Source: Chamaea fasciata (lineage: Eukaryota > Chordata > Aves > Passeriformes > Sylviidae). From it: a stretch of DNA of 64,000 nt. Position numbers and translations under genes: made by a program. Location: the NCBI GenBank assembly GCA_029207755.1, contig JARCOQ010000006.1, positions 5,620,846 through 5,684,845 on the forward strand. The letters run 5' to 3'. Below, piece after piece: positions 13,001 through 25,246 of the stretch (position 1 is its first letter; the number at the start of each line of letters is the position of its first letter). The notes under the pieces are model-generated. The model did no database searches. It was not told the DNA's origin and worked only from the letters and a program-made list of their open reading frames with translations.

Positions 13001-14987
13001 AACACAAAATAACAAAACTTCACCACTGAGAAATGATGATGTCTCACTTGCCCAGACTAAAGCTTATTGCTACCAGCTGGAAGAGTAAGACATCCCCACA
13101 TCTCTGGGTCTCATCTGCAGCCTTCGGTACACACACGCAAGTACTGTGTGCTGTGATCTTGCTCATACTGGTTCATATCCCAGGCAACACAACCCAAATG
13201 TGCTCATTTCCTTTGCTTGTGGACACCACGTGCTCCCACCTGAGCCATCTCCTTGCTTGGAGGACCTCAAGCTCTTTGTAGGGAAATTGTCAAGCACACG
13301 TTGAGTTGAAGGCTCAGCATCTGCTGCAGGGGCATATCTACTCTAGTCTCCAGTGTACCTGGTCCCTCTCCTCCATCCACTGTCCTATTTTCCTCTGGGA
13401 GGGCTCTTTCCTTCCTCATCTCCCAGTGTATCTGGGAAACCAGCTTGCCCTACTGTGGGTACAGCCATCTGGAGGAGAAGGCAATGCCAGATGGTTCAGA
13501 GGATTATCTACAGACCCTTCTGCATCTCACCCAGTGTCATGCTAGCCCTGAGCACCATCTTAACTCACTGCTCCTTGCAACCTCGTCCAGCTTTGATCCT
13601 ACTTGGTGCCTGATTCAAAACTTCCAAAATCTGTTCCCACCATGCTTGGACCTTGAGGCAAAAGCAGAGATGATCCCAGATGATGCTGTGTATGCCCATG
13701 CAGTTTCTAGGAAATCTGAAACCTCTCTAGGAAACACATCTCTTCAGTGGCTGTTGAAGTGTTGGTGTTCTCCTTTGCAAAAAGTCAACCTTCCTGCCTA
13801 CAGGACTCTTAGTGTTAAAATAATAAGGGATCTGTCCCATTTGCTTCAGACTCTACCAGAATAAAGTCCAAGTGTTTGCAGAAGGTCAGAGCTGGGCAGG
13901 TTTGCCTTCTTCTCCCTATGCAATTAATACATTCCCTTCACTGATTATTCGGTAAGAACAGATGGGCTCAGAGGCCATTCCCTTGTAATCTGAATGCTAT
14001 GGACAAAAAGAATTGTGGTTTGGGGGAACAACTAGTGTCCCCAAGTCTAGTAAGTGACACCTATGGACTTGTAAGAAGAAAGAAAATGTCATGCCATCCT
14101 AAACAGAGACCAAGACCTGGGAGAGAAAGCAAGCATTGTTATAGGCTTATCTCCCTCCCACTTTATCTTTATGACTGTCCCATGTGGCTGCAGGGCCACA
14201 CAGATCTTAGCTGGTCTTTATGTTCTGCTAACTTGGTTGATGTGCCTCAAGTGAAACATACTTCCTTGGACTAATTGCCACTAATGACATTCATCTTCCT
14301 ATTGAAAGCCAATGAAAGCTGCAAACTTTTTCAGACAAATGGAGGAGAGAACACCCCAGGCCATTTGATTTTTAGTAGTGATATGATTTCTTTTTTAATT
14401 TCCTGTCGTCCATCCCATCTGAATTGTGTCTCCACAGCAAGCACAAGGAGGCTTAGCAAAACCCAAACTTGGAAAATGAGAGAGATTAAGTGGATCAGAC
14501 AACCAGCTCATAAGTGGAAAAGAAACCTTGTGATGGGAGAGAAGGAGCCACTAGGGAAAATTTGATAAGAAACAGGATTAAATTACTTCTTGTCCAGCGT
14601 AACACACACACTAATGCAAAGAACCCCTACATCACCTCTCTTTTCTTCTTCCCACAGCAAGTCTCACCTGTCAATCACCATAAATTTCCAGATGAGACAT
14701 TTACAATCTGTGGGAGTTAAATGTGTTACTTTCATGTGCTAGCTGGAAGTTCATAATTAGCTCACACCTTCTTATCAGAGACCAGCTTCATTTTCCTGTT
14801 GTTCTTAATTTTATAGCTGTTTTGCCTGCCGTAAATCTGTCTCCACTGGGGATGCCTCATTTACATCCATTTATTGCAAGAAAGACTGAACTAAATTAAC
14901 CTTAATTGACTCCAGTTCTGAGGAATTTACTTCCCATTCAGGGCAAGAGAGTTTCTGACCATGTAGGTGCACGACCTTCAAAGATGC

Positions 14988-15075
14988 TGGGCTAAATTCT
15001 GTGCTTTGGTAAGGCTATCTCCACCCAGAGTTATTTTTATACTTTAAAGTGAAGTTGCTTCACTATAAGTTAGGG
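14988..15075. repeat. Possible ancient amniote interspersed repeat, strongly degraded
   Basis: The block opens with GGGCTAAATTCTGTGCT and contains CCAGAGTTA. It ends in a region loosely complementary to its start (AAGTTAGGGTGGGATCT). This resembles a hairpin-like ancient repeat common in reptile and bird genomes, which I remember as starting GGGCTAAATTCTG and containing ATCCAGAGTAACTCC. I cannot give a library name, and divergence is high. Confidence 0.3.
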
Positions 15076-16255
15076 TGGGATCTACTCCACCGCTGAGTTT
15101 TTCCAACATCTAATTGCAAAGCTACATGCTAAAACGATTCCCTCCTGCTAGGAAACTTTGGATCCATTTGAAGTTTGGAAAATATCTTGCTTTTATGTCT
15201 GGACTCTCTAAGGCTGTTAACATGTCTTGGGGATGCTGAAATTGCTTTTCAACTCCATACAATTGCGCCGACAAAGTTAAATTGCAGTTTTCTGCCTTAT
15301 TTTCCATTTTTATTTTGCTTCCTCCATTTCTCTGCTGTTTTATATTCTGAAAATGTTAAAGTACAGCAGAGAGCAGGGCATGGCTCATTACTTGGATAAC
15401 TCAGCTCTTGTATAGAGTAATCTACAAAAGAGATGCTCAGGACTTAAGTCTTCATTATTATCTACTACTATTATTATTAATGATTTATTTTTATTACTGT
15501 TAAGCTTTTCAATCAAGCTATCAAGGGAGCAAATTTTAGCCAGTGTGTTTGTGCATCTTATCACATACAAGGGTGTTGTGCAGGGGGATGCTTGAAGAGT
15601 CTCTAGCAGCAGTGTCTGACTCATCTCTCAAGGTATAGAGCATCACACTGCATCTTGCCAAGAGACTTACTCATGTCTCTGGGCTGCATTTTCCAGTGCT
15701 CTTGCCATCCTCCCTTGCAGCCATGTGCTGTCACCAACTGCTTAACCAACCTCAGCATGGGCTTTGTTCTAGTAGACCTTGCAGGAGCCATGAGGTTACT
15801 GGAAAAGTCTCTCTCATTCATTGAGTACCAACACTGCCCTGGAGCCCATGGCAGGAGAAGGTCCTGTTACTAGGGAAGCCTACAAGATGTGGATCCTGCC
15901 ATATCCATTTCAGTGCTGTTTCCAGCTGACAGTCCCAGATGTTCTGAGCACCTGTGAGGGGAGTGGACCACAGCACTGACTGCCCAGTTAAGGAAGAACA
16001 TGATGGACACAGATGGGTTCACAGAGAACAGCAACGTGTCCTGACCCTCCTTGTTTTGAAGCCTGTGAATATTTTGACACAAAGTTATTTTCTAATCCAC
16101 TCCAATTTTATTTTAACCAGGGAGTTTCTTATATGGCTCCATACACCAGAGGAAATGCATTTTTACTTCACAAAAGGAAGATGAGGAATTGGCTTTCCAG
16201 TTGTGAGTATTTTGGACACCTGTTAACTATTCTCCCCAAAGGACTGATGCCAAGA

Positions 16256-16290
16256 ATTTTTTTTTTTTATTTTTTATTTTATTTTTTTTT
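16256..16290 (+). repeat. T-rich (TTTTA)-type low-complexity tract
   Basis: T runs are interrupted by single A residues and followed by AGGAGGAGG. The pattern is typical of a decayed poly-T or A-rich tail on the other strand. No retroelement body is recognisable next to it. It also looks like a polypyrimidine tract before AG, but short repeats commonly produce this. Confidence 0.85.
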
Positions 16291-19200
16291 AGGAGGAGGA
16301 CAGCAGATTTTTATGGTTTTATGAACAGCTGTACAAAATTATAATTAACTGTTCCCTGAGCTGTTGACAGCTGGCAGCGTCATTTCATGGTGAAATATCA
16401 AAACTATATTAATTCTCTCTTGTAAAGGGTAGGTAGCCTGAAGCAATTAGAAGTATTTTAAAAAGTTGTTCTCCTCCTTGGAGAGAATGAACATACAATT
16501 TGATTTGACACTGCACACTTTGTCCTGTCCTCTCCTGAAATAAGAAGGAATATCAGCAACAACACTCTACTTCCTAAAATATTCACTACCTGCATCCTAT
16601 TGTGGGATATCATGAGACAATAGTGGATTTCACAAGAAAAAGCTGAAGGACACTTTTTAGTATTAGTTAGGGAGAACATCTGCCCCAGTCCTTTGCCTCA
16701 TCAGGGTAATTATTCCAATCATACAGGAAAAACAGACTCCCCCATTGGAAACAAATGGGTGAGAAACTTAGAGGTGAAACACTACTCTTTGTCTGCCATG
16801 TAGGACATCTGATATCCTGCTGCCTGAGAAGAGTCTCTCATGAAAAAGAAAAAGGCACATGGGGAAAGAGTGTCTTGGATTGTCCTCCCTTCTAGATTGG
16901 ATCAGCTGGGAGATAGTCTGTTGCAATCTTTCTCAGCAACTCTTTAAATTAAAAGATTTTCTGCTAGATGTCAAAAAGTAGGCTTTCTTTTTTTCAAACC
17001 AACCTCTGAAACGGTGAAAACATGCATTTTCCTGTGTGCATGTAGGAAACACACCTTGAGGTAGTTAAATCAGATGGCTGCATGCACAATTGTCCAGTTT
17101 GTGTGAGCAAATTCCTGCCTGATCAATGTCTCTAGATGGCTCATCTAAGGTTGCCTGTGGAAAATGTAGTCCTTATTTCATCCATTTTATAGGTGTGGGC
17201 CATGTCCTGGCTCAGCCAGCAAGCAGCAGCATCTGAAAGCAGGGCTGTGCACAACCCATCACCACCACCGCCATTCCAGGTAGGATGTCCCAGTTTGTGA
17301 TCCCTGACAGGGACCAGAGAAAGGGAAGGGTCATTTGAGGGAATCCCAGGGATTACCCTACGCCAGGTAAACCAAAAAAATAACCCAAGCAAGAACCTTT
17401 CCGTTCTTTTCTCCTTACTACATCTGTCCTCTGGAAAGGAGCTGGACTCTGGACAGGAAACCACTGAGGGCTTCTCTCATCCTCCCCTTCCCATTTACAC
17501 AACTGAGGAGCTTTCCAAGCAATAAAACCTTTTACCAGCATAGGTGCAACCCATTATTTTTTTCCCAAGCAAGAAAAGCTTGTGAATGACCATCTGCAAC
17601 TCTGTACACATTTAGACAAGGAGAATTTTTCTGAGAAAGGAGGGAAAAAGCCAGACTGAGTCCAAACCAATCCAAAAGCTTACGATGACATATATTTCCT
17701 ATAAGAGAGGAGATCAAGCAAGCTTTGTTAGCTGGGAGGGTCCAGGTCCCTCGGTGCTGTGTGCAAGAGTTTCCACATCTGTGCAGAGAAACAAGAGAGG
17801 CCAAAAAGGTTCAGGGAGGAGCCTCAGAGGATCTGGAAGACACAGGCTGCGTGTCCTCCTCCGTCACGGGCTGCCTGACGTCCCTCTGAGGGACACCTGG
17901 GCTTCTCCTCTCCCCAACAGCCTCACTGTGCAATTGTTGGTGTCAAACAGCTGCCCACAAATGCTTGCTCCAGTGCAACAGAACATTTTTCATCTTGGCT
18001 TGAGCCAAGCTGGAAAGAAAGGAATGTTATATGAGACAGAAGGGGAGTGTGCTCACAAGGGAAGTTGGTCACCCTGTACAGCTTCCTCGTGTAGAGAAGC
18101 CTCTGGATACGTGTCACCCTTCTGCTCCTTAAGGTAAGGCCAGCTGGGCTGCTTTAGCACACCAAGCAGAAATAAATATGAAGCTGATGTAAAAATAATA
18201 TATACTCAGACATCATGGCACTGAGATGAGAGTGGGACAGAGATAGCAGCTTTGCTCTGAGCCCACAGATGATGATACTGAATCCATAGACTGGTGATTG
18301 GACCATAGAAATATTCTCAAAATATTTCATCCTTGCCCTTCCCCTTCTTCTTCCTCCTCAGATAAATTTAATCCCAACACCTTTTGGGAGACTCTGCTGA
18401 TCTCAGGCACATTTCAGCCGTTAAAAAAGCATTGAGACATCATGTCTCCTGCATGCTACAACTTCCTCCTTGCAGTGATGCCAATTGCTTGTGCAGTTTC
18501 CTGGTTGAGTTTTAGATCATAAAAGCAGCTATTTATTTTTTTTGGAAATGCCATTAAAACCTTTACCTTCATACCAGGCAAGTAAAGGTTGAAATCAGGT
18601 TAGACTGCATAATTTCATACTTATGTTTCTAACTGTGTTTTTGCAGTGTTTCACATTACAGTTTTTCCTCATCTCCTAAGTCTTTCACTTGATAAATATA
18701 CTTATATTATGAAGCTGCCCACTTTCTACATTCTTTTTCACTTTCTTCTCTCACATCAAAGCCAATATAAATAAAGAATGAATTGTTGAGCTAACAAAAC
18801 TGTTAATAGAATACACTTTTTCCCCTGGAGCTGAAAAGATTTCCAATACCCTAGCAGAACTGTCTTAGATCAGTAATTGTTAATGGAATAAAACAGTGTC
18901 AAAAGGTAAACACAGTTGTTTGATAAGTCAGGTTGACTGTGCCTTTCTGGACCATGTCTCTTGCCTGTCTGCTTTTGTTTTGTTAAGATTAGCTGTTCTC
19001 AGTTCAAGGGAGTAGCCAGAAAATGAATTTTGTATACACAGCTCTGTTTGCAGCTTCCAACCCCTGCACTTTTTCACTTTAGCACGGTGAGCACGTATCC
19101 TGCTCCAGAGCAGCTTTCATAATGCTTTCACAATCTCTCAATCAGTTGTTGTGGGTGCAACACTGAGTGAACCTCAAAAGATGAGCCAGTGAAAGCTACA

Positions 19201-19570
19201 CAGCCCAAACATGTGAAAGGCATCAAGAACTATCAGCTCAGCAATGCCAGCAGGTTGGACAACAGTTTGACCTTTGTCATAAGGAAAACCAGGGAGGTAT
19301 CAGGCAATTTTTAATGCTATTTTCTGTAATAGCCCTTGTCATACTTTCTCCCAGCAGGAGTTTGTGACCCTGCAAAGGCTGAGGGCTGTGATTGTGAGTC
19401 CTCACAGGATTTATTTCTGAGCTCCCAATAATCTAGTTGGACTTATTTTAAATAACGATTGGTGGCAACCAATATTTTGTAGCAGAAGTCAGTCTCACAA
19501 AATATTAACCCAGACTGGGAGGGACTAAAAGTACAGTTTGCCTTTTCCAGTGCTAAATGGGGTTGCTTAC

Positions 19571-19815
19571 TTTGGGAAAAGGAGGCTCAGGGAAGATCTT
19601 ATCTCTTTCTACATGAAAGAAGGTTGTAGCCAGGTGGGTAGCAGTGACAGGACAAGAAGGAACAGCCTCAAGCTGTGCTAGAGGAGGTTCAGGCGGGACA
19701 TCAGGAAGAATTTCTTCACTCAAAGTGTGGTTAAGCATTGGAATGGGCTGCCCAATGAAGTGGTGGAGTGGAAGCATCCAAGAAACAGTGGGATGTGGCA
19801 CTTAGTGCTATTCTT
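19571..19815 (+). mobile_element. CR1 LINE fragment, plus orientation
   Basis: The sequence follows the avian CR1 consensus near the 3' end of its reverse-transcriptase frame and the start of its 3' untranslated region. Recognisable blocks are GGAGGCTCAGGGAAGA, GAAAGAAGGTTGTAGCCAGGTG, GGCGGGACATCAGGAAGAAT, GGTTAAGCATTGGAATGGGC and GATGTGGCACTTAGTGC, in the expected order. Indels have removed any open frame. Unlike most CR1 copies, which are 5'-truncated and keep the 3' octamer tail, similarity fades after the TTAGTGC block, so the true 3' end is missing or unrecognisable. It is a dead, old copy with no coding capacity. Exact borders are approximate. Confidence 0.9.
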
Positions 19816-22412
19816 TTTTCGTCTGATGAAGCTGATGGACAAACACAATGTTTAGTGGTCAGCACCAGTCAGGTTGCCATCATCAGGCACCACTAAAGTG
19901 ACCAACAGCTCTGTGAGGGAAGCACAGGCATGGTACTGTATGTAAGGAGAAGTTAAGAAAAAAAATCACATCTTTCTTTGTCAGATTCCAGCTAAAGACA
20001 CACTGGTAAGCTTTCAGTGGATTCACTCTGGATAAACAATATTCTTGATGCCCAGGAAAACCCTGAAAGAATGGGATAAAGTTAAGCAAAGGGAATTGCA
20101 GAGGTCAGTTTGGAAAGTTTGCTGACTACAAGATCTGTTCTAAAATGTGTGCAGAGCTTGCATAAATCTAATCTGCCTGAGCAGTTACACAGCACTCCTT
20201 GGGCTAGGAAACTCTCTAACCTTCTTCAGCCCACATGGTTAAATGTTAGTTGAGTGTAAGTACTCCAAGCTAAACACAAGCTCTGAATAGGAGCCTATGT
20301 TCTTGTGCTGTAATACTATCTGTAAAAATCCACAGTTCTGGTACTACATGCAGAAATATCTGTACCAAAAGTAGAATTTCTTACAAGGCAACCCCTTAAA
20401 ATGTTGGCGAACATGCATTGAAGCATTATACATATGATGCTACTCTAGTTTTAAAACACTTATCATCTCAATAAAAACCCCCTGAACAGTGATGGAAAAC
20501 AAATAATGAGAGGACTTCCAGCCAACAGTATTGGAGCTTGTCCCCCTGAAACATAGTCGTGTCCATGGCTAAATTAATTCACTTTGTTAAGGCAGGTCTG
20601 CAAGGGAGCTCATGGCACTGTGTTTACAGCTCTCTTTGACTGACAATCCCTACCTTCTGTCAGAAATTTGCTATGCTTATGAATATATGCCACTTGAGCT
20701 ATGACTGATGTAAGTCTCCTATATCACATGAAGTCTGCACTCATTCTGTGGTCCGTTCATTGTTTTTTAGGTGCAGGTCAGCTTTTCATCAGCTTTTGAA
20801 ACAGCAAGAAGGGAGTGGTTACATTTTAAAGTCATTTACTTCACTGTCACGTCTGTAGTTTGTTCTCTACTACTTCCCTTTGATGGTGTGTCATGTTGTT
20901 TGCAGGCCATTCATATGTTTGCAAGAGCTCCAGCATCCCTGTGTGGAGTGGAGACCAGGATGTGGAGGCAGTTCTCAGCCTGTGCAACACAAAGCCGATG
21001 GTTGCCCTGGTTGGGTCTTTTTGGTTTTGCAGAAAGAAGCTGCTATTGTGCTCTATGAAGTCATGCCTCATTGGGTGAATGCTTGCCAGCCCTCATTAGC
21101 AATGTTACTGTTACATTATGCTAATTGTATTATTGAAGCTCTGTAATTCTGATTTTTCTGAACAGCTCAATAAAAAAACTTAATTAAAAAAAGATGTTCT
21201 CTGAAAAGGGCAAGAGATGTTCTTCTCAGAGTTACAAAGGAAAAGCTTTGTCTGTATCATCTAATTGATCTTAGACATAAAGAATACTTATTAATTAATT
21301 ATTTAATGCTGCTTCAGATGATATGAGAGCAGGATCCAGGCTGTGGGCAACAGGAGGTGGTAGATACAAGCAAGGAGTTGCAGAATTTCCCTTTTGGCTC
21401 AGCCTTCTTCAGCAATCCCCTAATTAGGAACAATTAGGAGCATACACTGCCCCAGGAGTGATGACTTGAGGATGTTGCGAGATGTAGAAGGATGTCCAAA
21501 CCAGAGATGCTTTGCAAAGGCAGGGAACACCAGGAAACTTCCACTTTCTTCTTCTGGATGGAGACTCTCAGGGGAGTTCAACCTTACTGCAGATCTCTGT
21601 GCAAGAGCAGCCAAATCTTTAAAGCCTATTTCTAGAAGGATATTTAGCCACACAAATAAGTTCTCTGATCTAGGTTTCAGTCTCTCCTGCTGCCTCAAGA
21701 CTCCGTAAAATGAGGCTTTTCCACCCCATTTATCTCATTGCATATATTTTGGCAACGATGTCTGGAGAGCAGAGAGCAGGAATGGCCTTTGCATAAAACT
21801 GACTACTGAAGTAAGCAATAACAGCTAAGCAGTTACACAGAATAAACTCTTTCCATTGTAAGACTTCTGAAACCTTTCCATTTTTTTTTTTGTGGTTTTT
21901 TTTTTTGTTGTTGTTTATTTGATTTGGTTTGGGTTTTTTTTGGTTGCTTTTTTTTTTTTTTTATGTTGGGAAACGCTCTTCTTCCCACACGTTCATATTT
22001 GTTCTTGGTTTGCAACTCTGAATGTGGTTATGAAGTCTGAATGGTTCTTGCTGGTCAGGGCCTATGGAGCTTCTGTCTTTCTGTCATTTCATGTGTCATG
22101 CAGACAACCAAAACCCACAGCAATAAAAACTTCACAGTACAACAAACCCCCATGTTGCTGATGTATGCCACATGGTGTATTTTGTTTCTAACTGGTCACA
22201 CTTGGAAATGTTTCAGTTTCTTTTTGCCACCCAGACCCATTGTATAAAGCAACTTTTTCCTGTTTGAAGTCCAGTGTGTTTTTTGGGAAAAAATGAGGCA
22301 TTTCTCTTGTGTGAGGTAAGAAACGTCAATGGAAAATATAACTGCAGAGACACTGTTCTTATCTGCATCCACGATTTTCCTCCTTTTTTTTTCAGGCTTA
22401 GTATTTTTGGTC
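19816..22412. other. Unique non-coding DNA with a T/G-rich tract
   Basis: No gene was recognised. Immediately downstream of the CR1 fragment a 9-base inverted repeat occurs at 19851-19859 and 19889-19897. Clusters of ATTAAT and AATTAA words near 21280-21305 make that part very AT-rich. Reading frames near 20771-21146 overlap in two plus frames and one minus frame, as expected of non-coding sequence. Confidence 0.65.
21882..21962 (+). repeat. T/TG-rich low-complexity tract
   Basis: Several T runs (9-15 bases) are separated by GTGG, GTTGTTG and GGTTTGGG. It is probably a decayed homopolymer or simple repeat. The lysine-rich and phenylalanine-rich frames crossing it are artefacts. Confidence 0.85.
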
Positions 22413-22568
22413 ATACAGACATACATAGATTTCGTAGGATATTCTGAGTTGGAGGGGACCCACAAAGATCATCTAATCCAACTCCTAAGTGAATGGCCTC
22501 ATGAGGATCAAACCTACAACCTGCGTGTTATTAGCATTATGCTCTAATCAACTGAGTTCACTGGGGCG
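22413..22568 (-). mobile_element. tRNA-Ile-derived SINE with CR1-like tail (TguSINE1-like)
   Basis: Read on the minus strand, about 22568 to 22494 aligns along its whole length with a tRNA-Ile. It has an A-box-like segment with CTCAGTTGATTAGAGC (22541-22556), an anticodon loop CTAATAAC (22527-22534, anticodon AAT at 22530-22532) and a B box GGTTTGATCCT (22504-22514). The sequence then continues at 22493-22413 into a CR1-type 3' end, with AGTTGGATTAGATGATCTTT and GGGTCCC blocks followed by a decayed octamer tail. The head would supply an internal RNA polymerase III promoter and the tail would be recognised by CR1 reverse transcriptase. From memory, this head-tail combination is the passerine SINE TguSINE1. 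Many C-to-T/G-to-A changes and indels show an old, inactive copy. It is not a functional tRNA gene, because the acceptor stem no longer pairs and CR1 sequence is fused to it. Confidence 0.85.
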
Positions 22569-23605
22569 ATAAAATGAAACCAATCAAAATATTTACATTT
22601 CTTTAAGACTAAATTTAAATCCTCCTGTTAAAATCCAGTGGTATGTGTGATAGATTTTCATGACTTAAGGCTCCATCGCAAAAATACTCATCATGTCTTT
22701 TCTATAAACTCTTCTACACAGAACAGTTTGTGCTGCTAACAAAGAAAAATGCATTTTAGAATAAAATGTGTTTACTGGCTAACAGGTCTCAGGAACCACG
22801 ACAAAATATCTTCTGTTTGTTGGGTTTGATTTTTTTTTTTAATTTGGCAAAAAACAGCAGTTTCAGTGAGCTGAATCCAAATGTATTCTCAGCTGGGGAG
22901 AAAGGACTGATTGATGGTGGTAAATATTAAACTGTTCAAGGCCCCTGCTTCACAGCACATAAAACCAGTCACATCAACTCATGTTTCACTTTTTATGTCT
23001 TTTCTTTGAAAAAGGCACAAAAAAAATCTGATAAGCACAGCTCAAAGCCCCACCAAGCTGCCCGTACAACCAGCCTCCCCAGCATGCAATTACTTACACA
23101 TTTATCATGAGAAAAGGACACCCTTAGATAACAGGGCTGCAAGGGGTCAGGATGCAAATTGGGTGCGAATTTGCTCTAACGGTGGGAAGCAGAGCTCTTA
23201 CACATTAAGGCAGTGGGTGCTGACATCTAATTGCATCGGCCCGCTTGTGGCTTCTAGGGGACAATCTAGTCACAAAAACCACCAGGGGCTATTGGGCTTC
23301 AAGCCTTATTGGCGAGGACACACTTCTTATTGGTGCAGACGCACACAGAAGCGTTGGTTAAGAGGAAGACAGGTGGTTGAGGAAGTGATGAGGACTGTAA
23401 CCGTATTAAGAATTAAATAAAAATACTCCACATTTTTGGCAGCTCCTACTGCTTCCTATTAATCTGGCTGCTCCTAGTTTTCCCAAGAGTCTGCAGGAGA
23501 AAGGCAGATTTCTGTCTCCAGTCTGAGCTGGGCAAGCTGGACTCAGGGAGCAGTGTGCATTGACCCCTAGATTACATGTGGGAAGTTTGCTCATGAGGAT
23601 GCATT
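22569..23605. other. Unique non-coding DNA
   Basis: AT-rich sequence with short T and A runs (for example near 22830-22841). No exon, repeat family or RNA gene was recognised. Confidence 0.6.
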
Positions 23606-23725
23606 CACAGAATAATAGAATCACTAAGGTTGGGGAAGAGGTCCCGGATAATTGAGTCCAACCATTAACCCAGCACCACCATGTTCACCACAACCCTGTG
23701 TCCCCAAGTGCCACATCCCTGTCAC
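23606..23725 (-). mobile_element. CR1 LINE 3' end, minus orientation
   Basis: At the left edge CACAGAATAATAGAATCAC is the reverse complement of the CR1 octamer tail. It is followed by AAGGTTGGGGAAGAGGTCC, GAGTCCAACCATTAACCCAG and CACCACCATG, then CCCCAAGTGCCACATCC, all in the order expected for the CR1 3' untranslated region. The copy is truncated by about 23725 and encodes nothing. Confidence 0.93.
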
Positions 23726-25167
23726 AGATGTTCTCTTTGCTCAAACCCTGTTGAGCTCAGCTCAGAGGTAGTTATTCCTTCTTCCCCTACCTGTCAGCCC
23801 AGGTGTATTTTTAATGCCAAGACAATAAAAGCTGCTATTTTTCCCCTATGGGAAGGAGATTTCTCCCAAGCTCAGAAAAATCACTCTGTTTGCCTGGCTT
23901 GTGCCAGCAGTGTTTCTGTGCCTGGGCCTGGCAGCCCGAGCAGCAAGTGATGCCAAAACAATTTTGATCACTACCCCTAAAAAAACCAAAACAAAACAAC
24001 CAGACAAAGGACAATATTTCTCCACTGAGAACAATGGCCAGAGCTTGACAGCCATTACTCACAAAGTTCCTGGGCTCTGGCATACCCCAAAATTGCTGGC
24101 ATTTTGCAATATTTCAGAGGCGTCAAGTTGCCCTCTAGTTTTTAGGGTTATGTTGAATTTAAGAAACCACAAATAAAGATGGACTCATAGAGGCCTTACA
24201 AACTACTCCTTGGCAACATTCCAGCCAAATGTTTCATGCACCACGTTTTTTTACAGCTTTACATGTTGAGGAAGCTACGGAGAGGACTCAGGCACTGCTG
24301 TGTTAAACTGCTCTTAGATGGGAACAATCCTGTGATTGTCTTATCAGTCACGGCTCAGTAGTCCTGGAAGGCAAGTGGAGGTGTGTGCAGCATTTCTTTT
24401 GTTGACAATGACATTTGTAACTGGAGAGACTGAGATTAAGGTTACAGGGTGCAAACATGGAATTTTTGCAAACAAGATGAAGTTCTGCAGCACATGTTGG
24501 TTGAACTGTTAGGAATTACAAGGCAGAAAGGTGTTGTTCTCAATTGCTGCAAATTGACAGTTTGCTAGACAAAGTGATGCTGGGATGTCACATTTGTCTG
24601 ATAAAAAGCACTCAACTTTGTCATTTCCCCCTTAGAAGACTGATAAGGTCTAATGACTGATTGTAACATATTGCTGGAATTACCATGATATTATCCACAA
24701 ACCTGGATGCAATTTTGAAAGAAACAATTTGAGATCTATAAAACAAGAGCTGTTCTTATTCACAGATGATTAATGCTGGAAGTGTGAGGTTGACACAGGT
24801 GGAGGAGAAAATCTTGTTGGGAATAGGAATGGCCTCTACCTTCCCGTTGCTCCACTGCAAGACAGGATATGGCAGTTGCAGGAATATTAGTGGATCACAT
24901 CTCCCAGAAGGGAGTGCCCAGTGGACGACAGAGAAGGGGACCTCTTGGAAGTGATATTGGAAAATGCAGTCAAGCTTGGAAGATGACAAGGAAGTTCAAT
25001 TCCTTTAGATTTTAACAACTTCCCTCAAAATGGGGCCCCACTTGTAGGGATGCAGGTAATCACTGACAACTGCCACCACTTGCCACCACCTGAAACCACT
25101 ATTTTTCCTTTGCAGTAAACGAGGATTAGTCTCTAGTGTTGGGTTTTTAGGTAGGTTTGATTTTGAT

Positions 25168-25246
25168 TTTTTTTTTGTTTGTTGCATTTTATTTTATTTT
25201 ATTTATTTTATTTCATTTTATTGTATTGTATTTTATTTTATTTTTT
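25168..25246 (+). repeat. (ATTTT)n pentanucleotide microsatellite
   Basis: A T9 run and TTTGTTTG lead into about a dozen ATTTT-like units with scattered changes (ATTTC, ATTGT, ATTT). The imperfect units suggest an older tract. The reading frame rich in phenylalanine, tyrosine and leucine across it is a by-product. Confidence 0.93.

Larger units (their letters stand above)
10000..19570. other. Unique non-coding DNA
   Basis: No gene, tRNA or CR1 piece was recognised. The longest reading frames (for example 13445-13864 and 17685-18137, both plus) lack recognisable domains, and overlapping frames of similar length occur alongside them, as expected by chance. A good splice-acceptor-like signal lies at 14656-14657, and AT-rich conserved-element-like sequence follows from about 14690 to 15080. 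Both are discussed as findings. Confidence 0.65.

Noticed and set aside
17685..18137. 150-codon plus-strand frame
   Set aside because: It has no domain I recognise. Low-complexity arginine/serine composition reflects local base content, and no start context or exon signals support it.
22494..22568. Functional tRNA-Ile gene
   Set aside because: The anticodon loop and B box are recognisable, but the acceptor stem does not pair, there are indels, and the sequence is fused to a CR1 tail. It is a SINE head.
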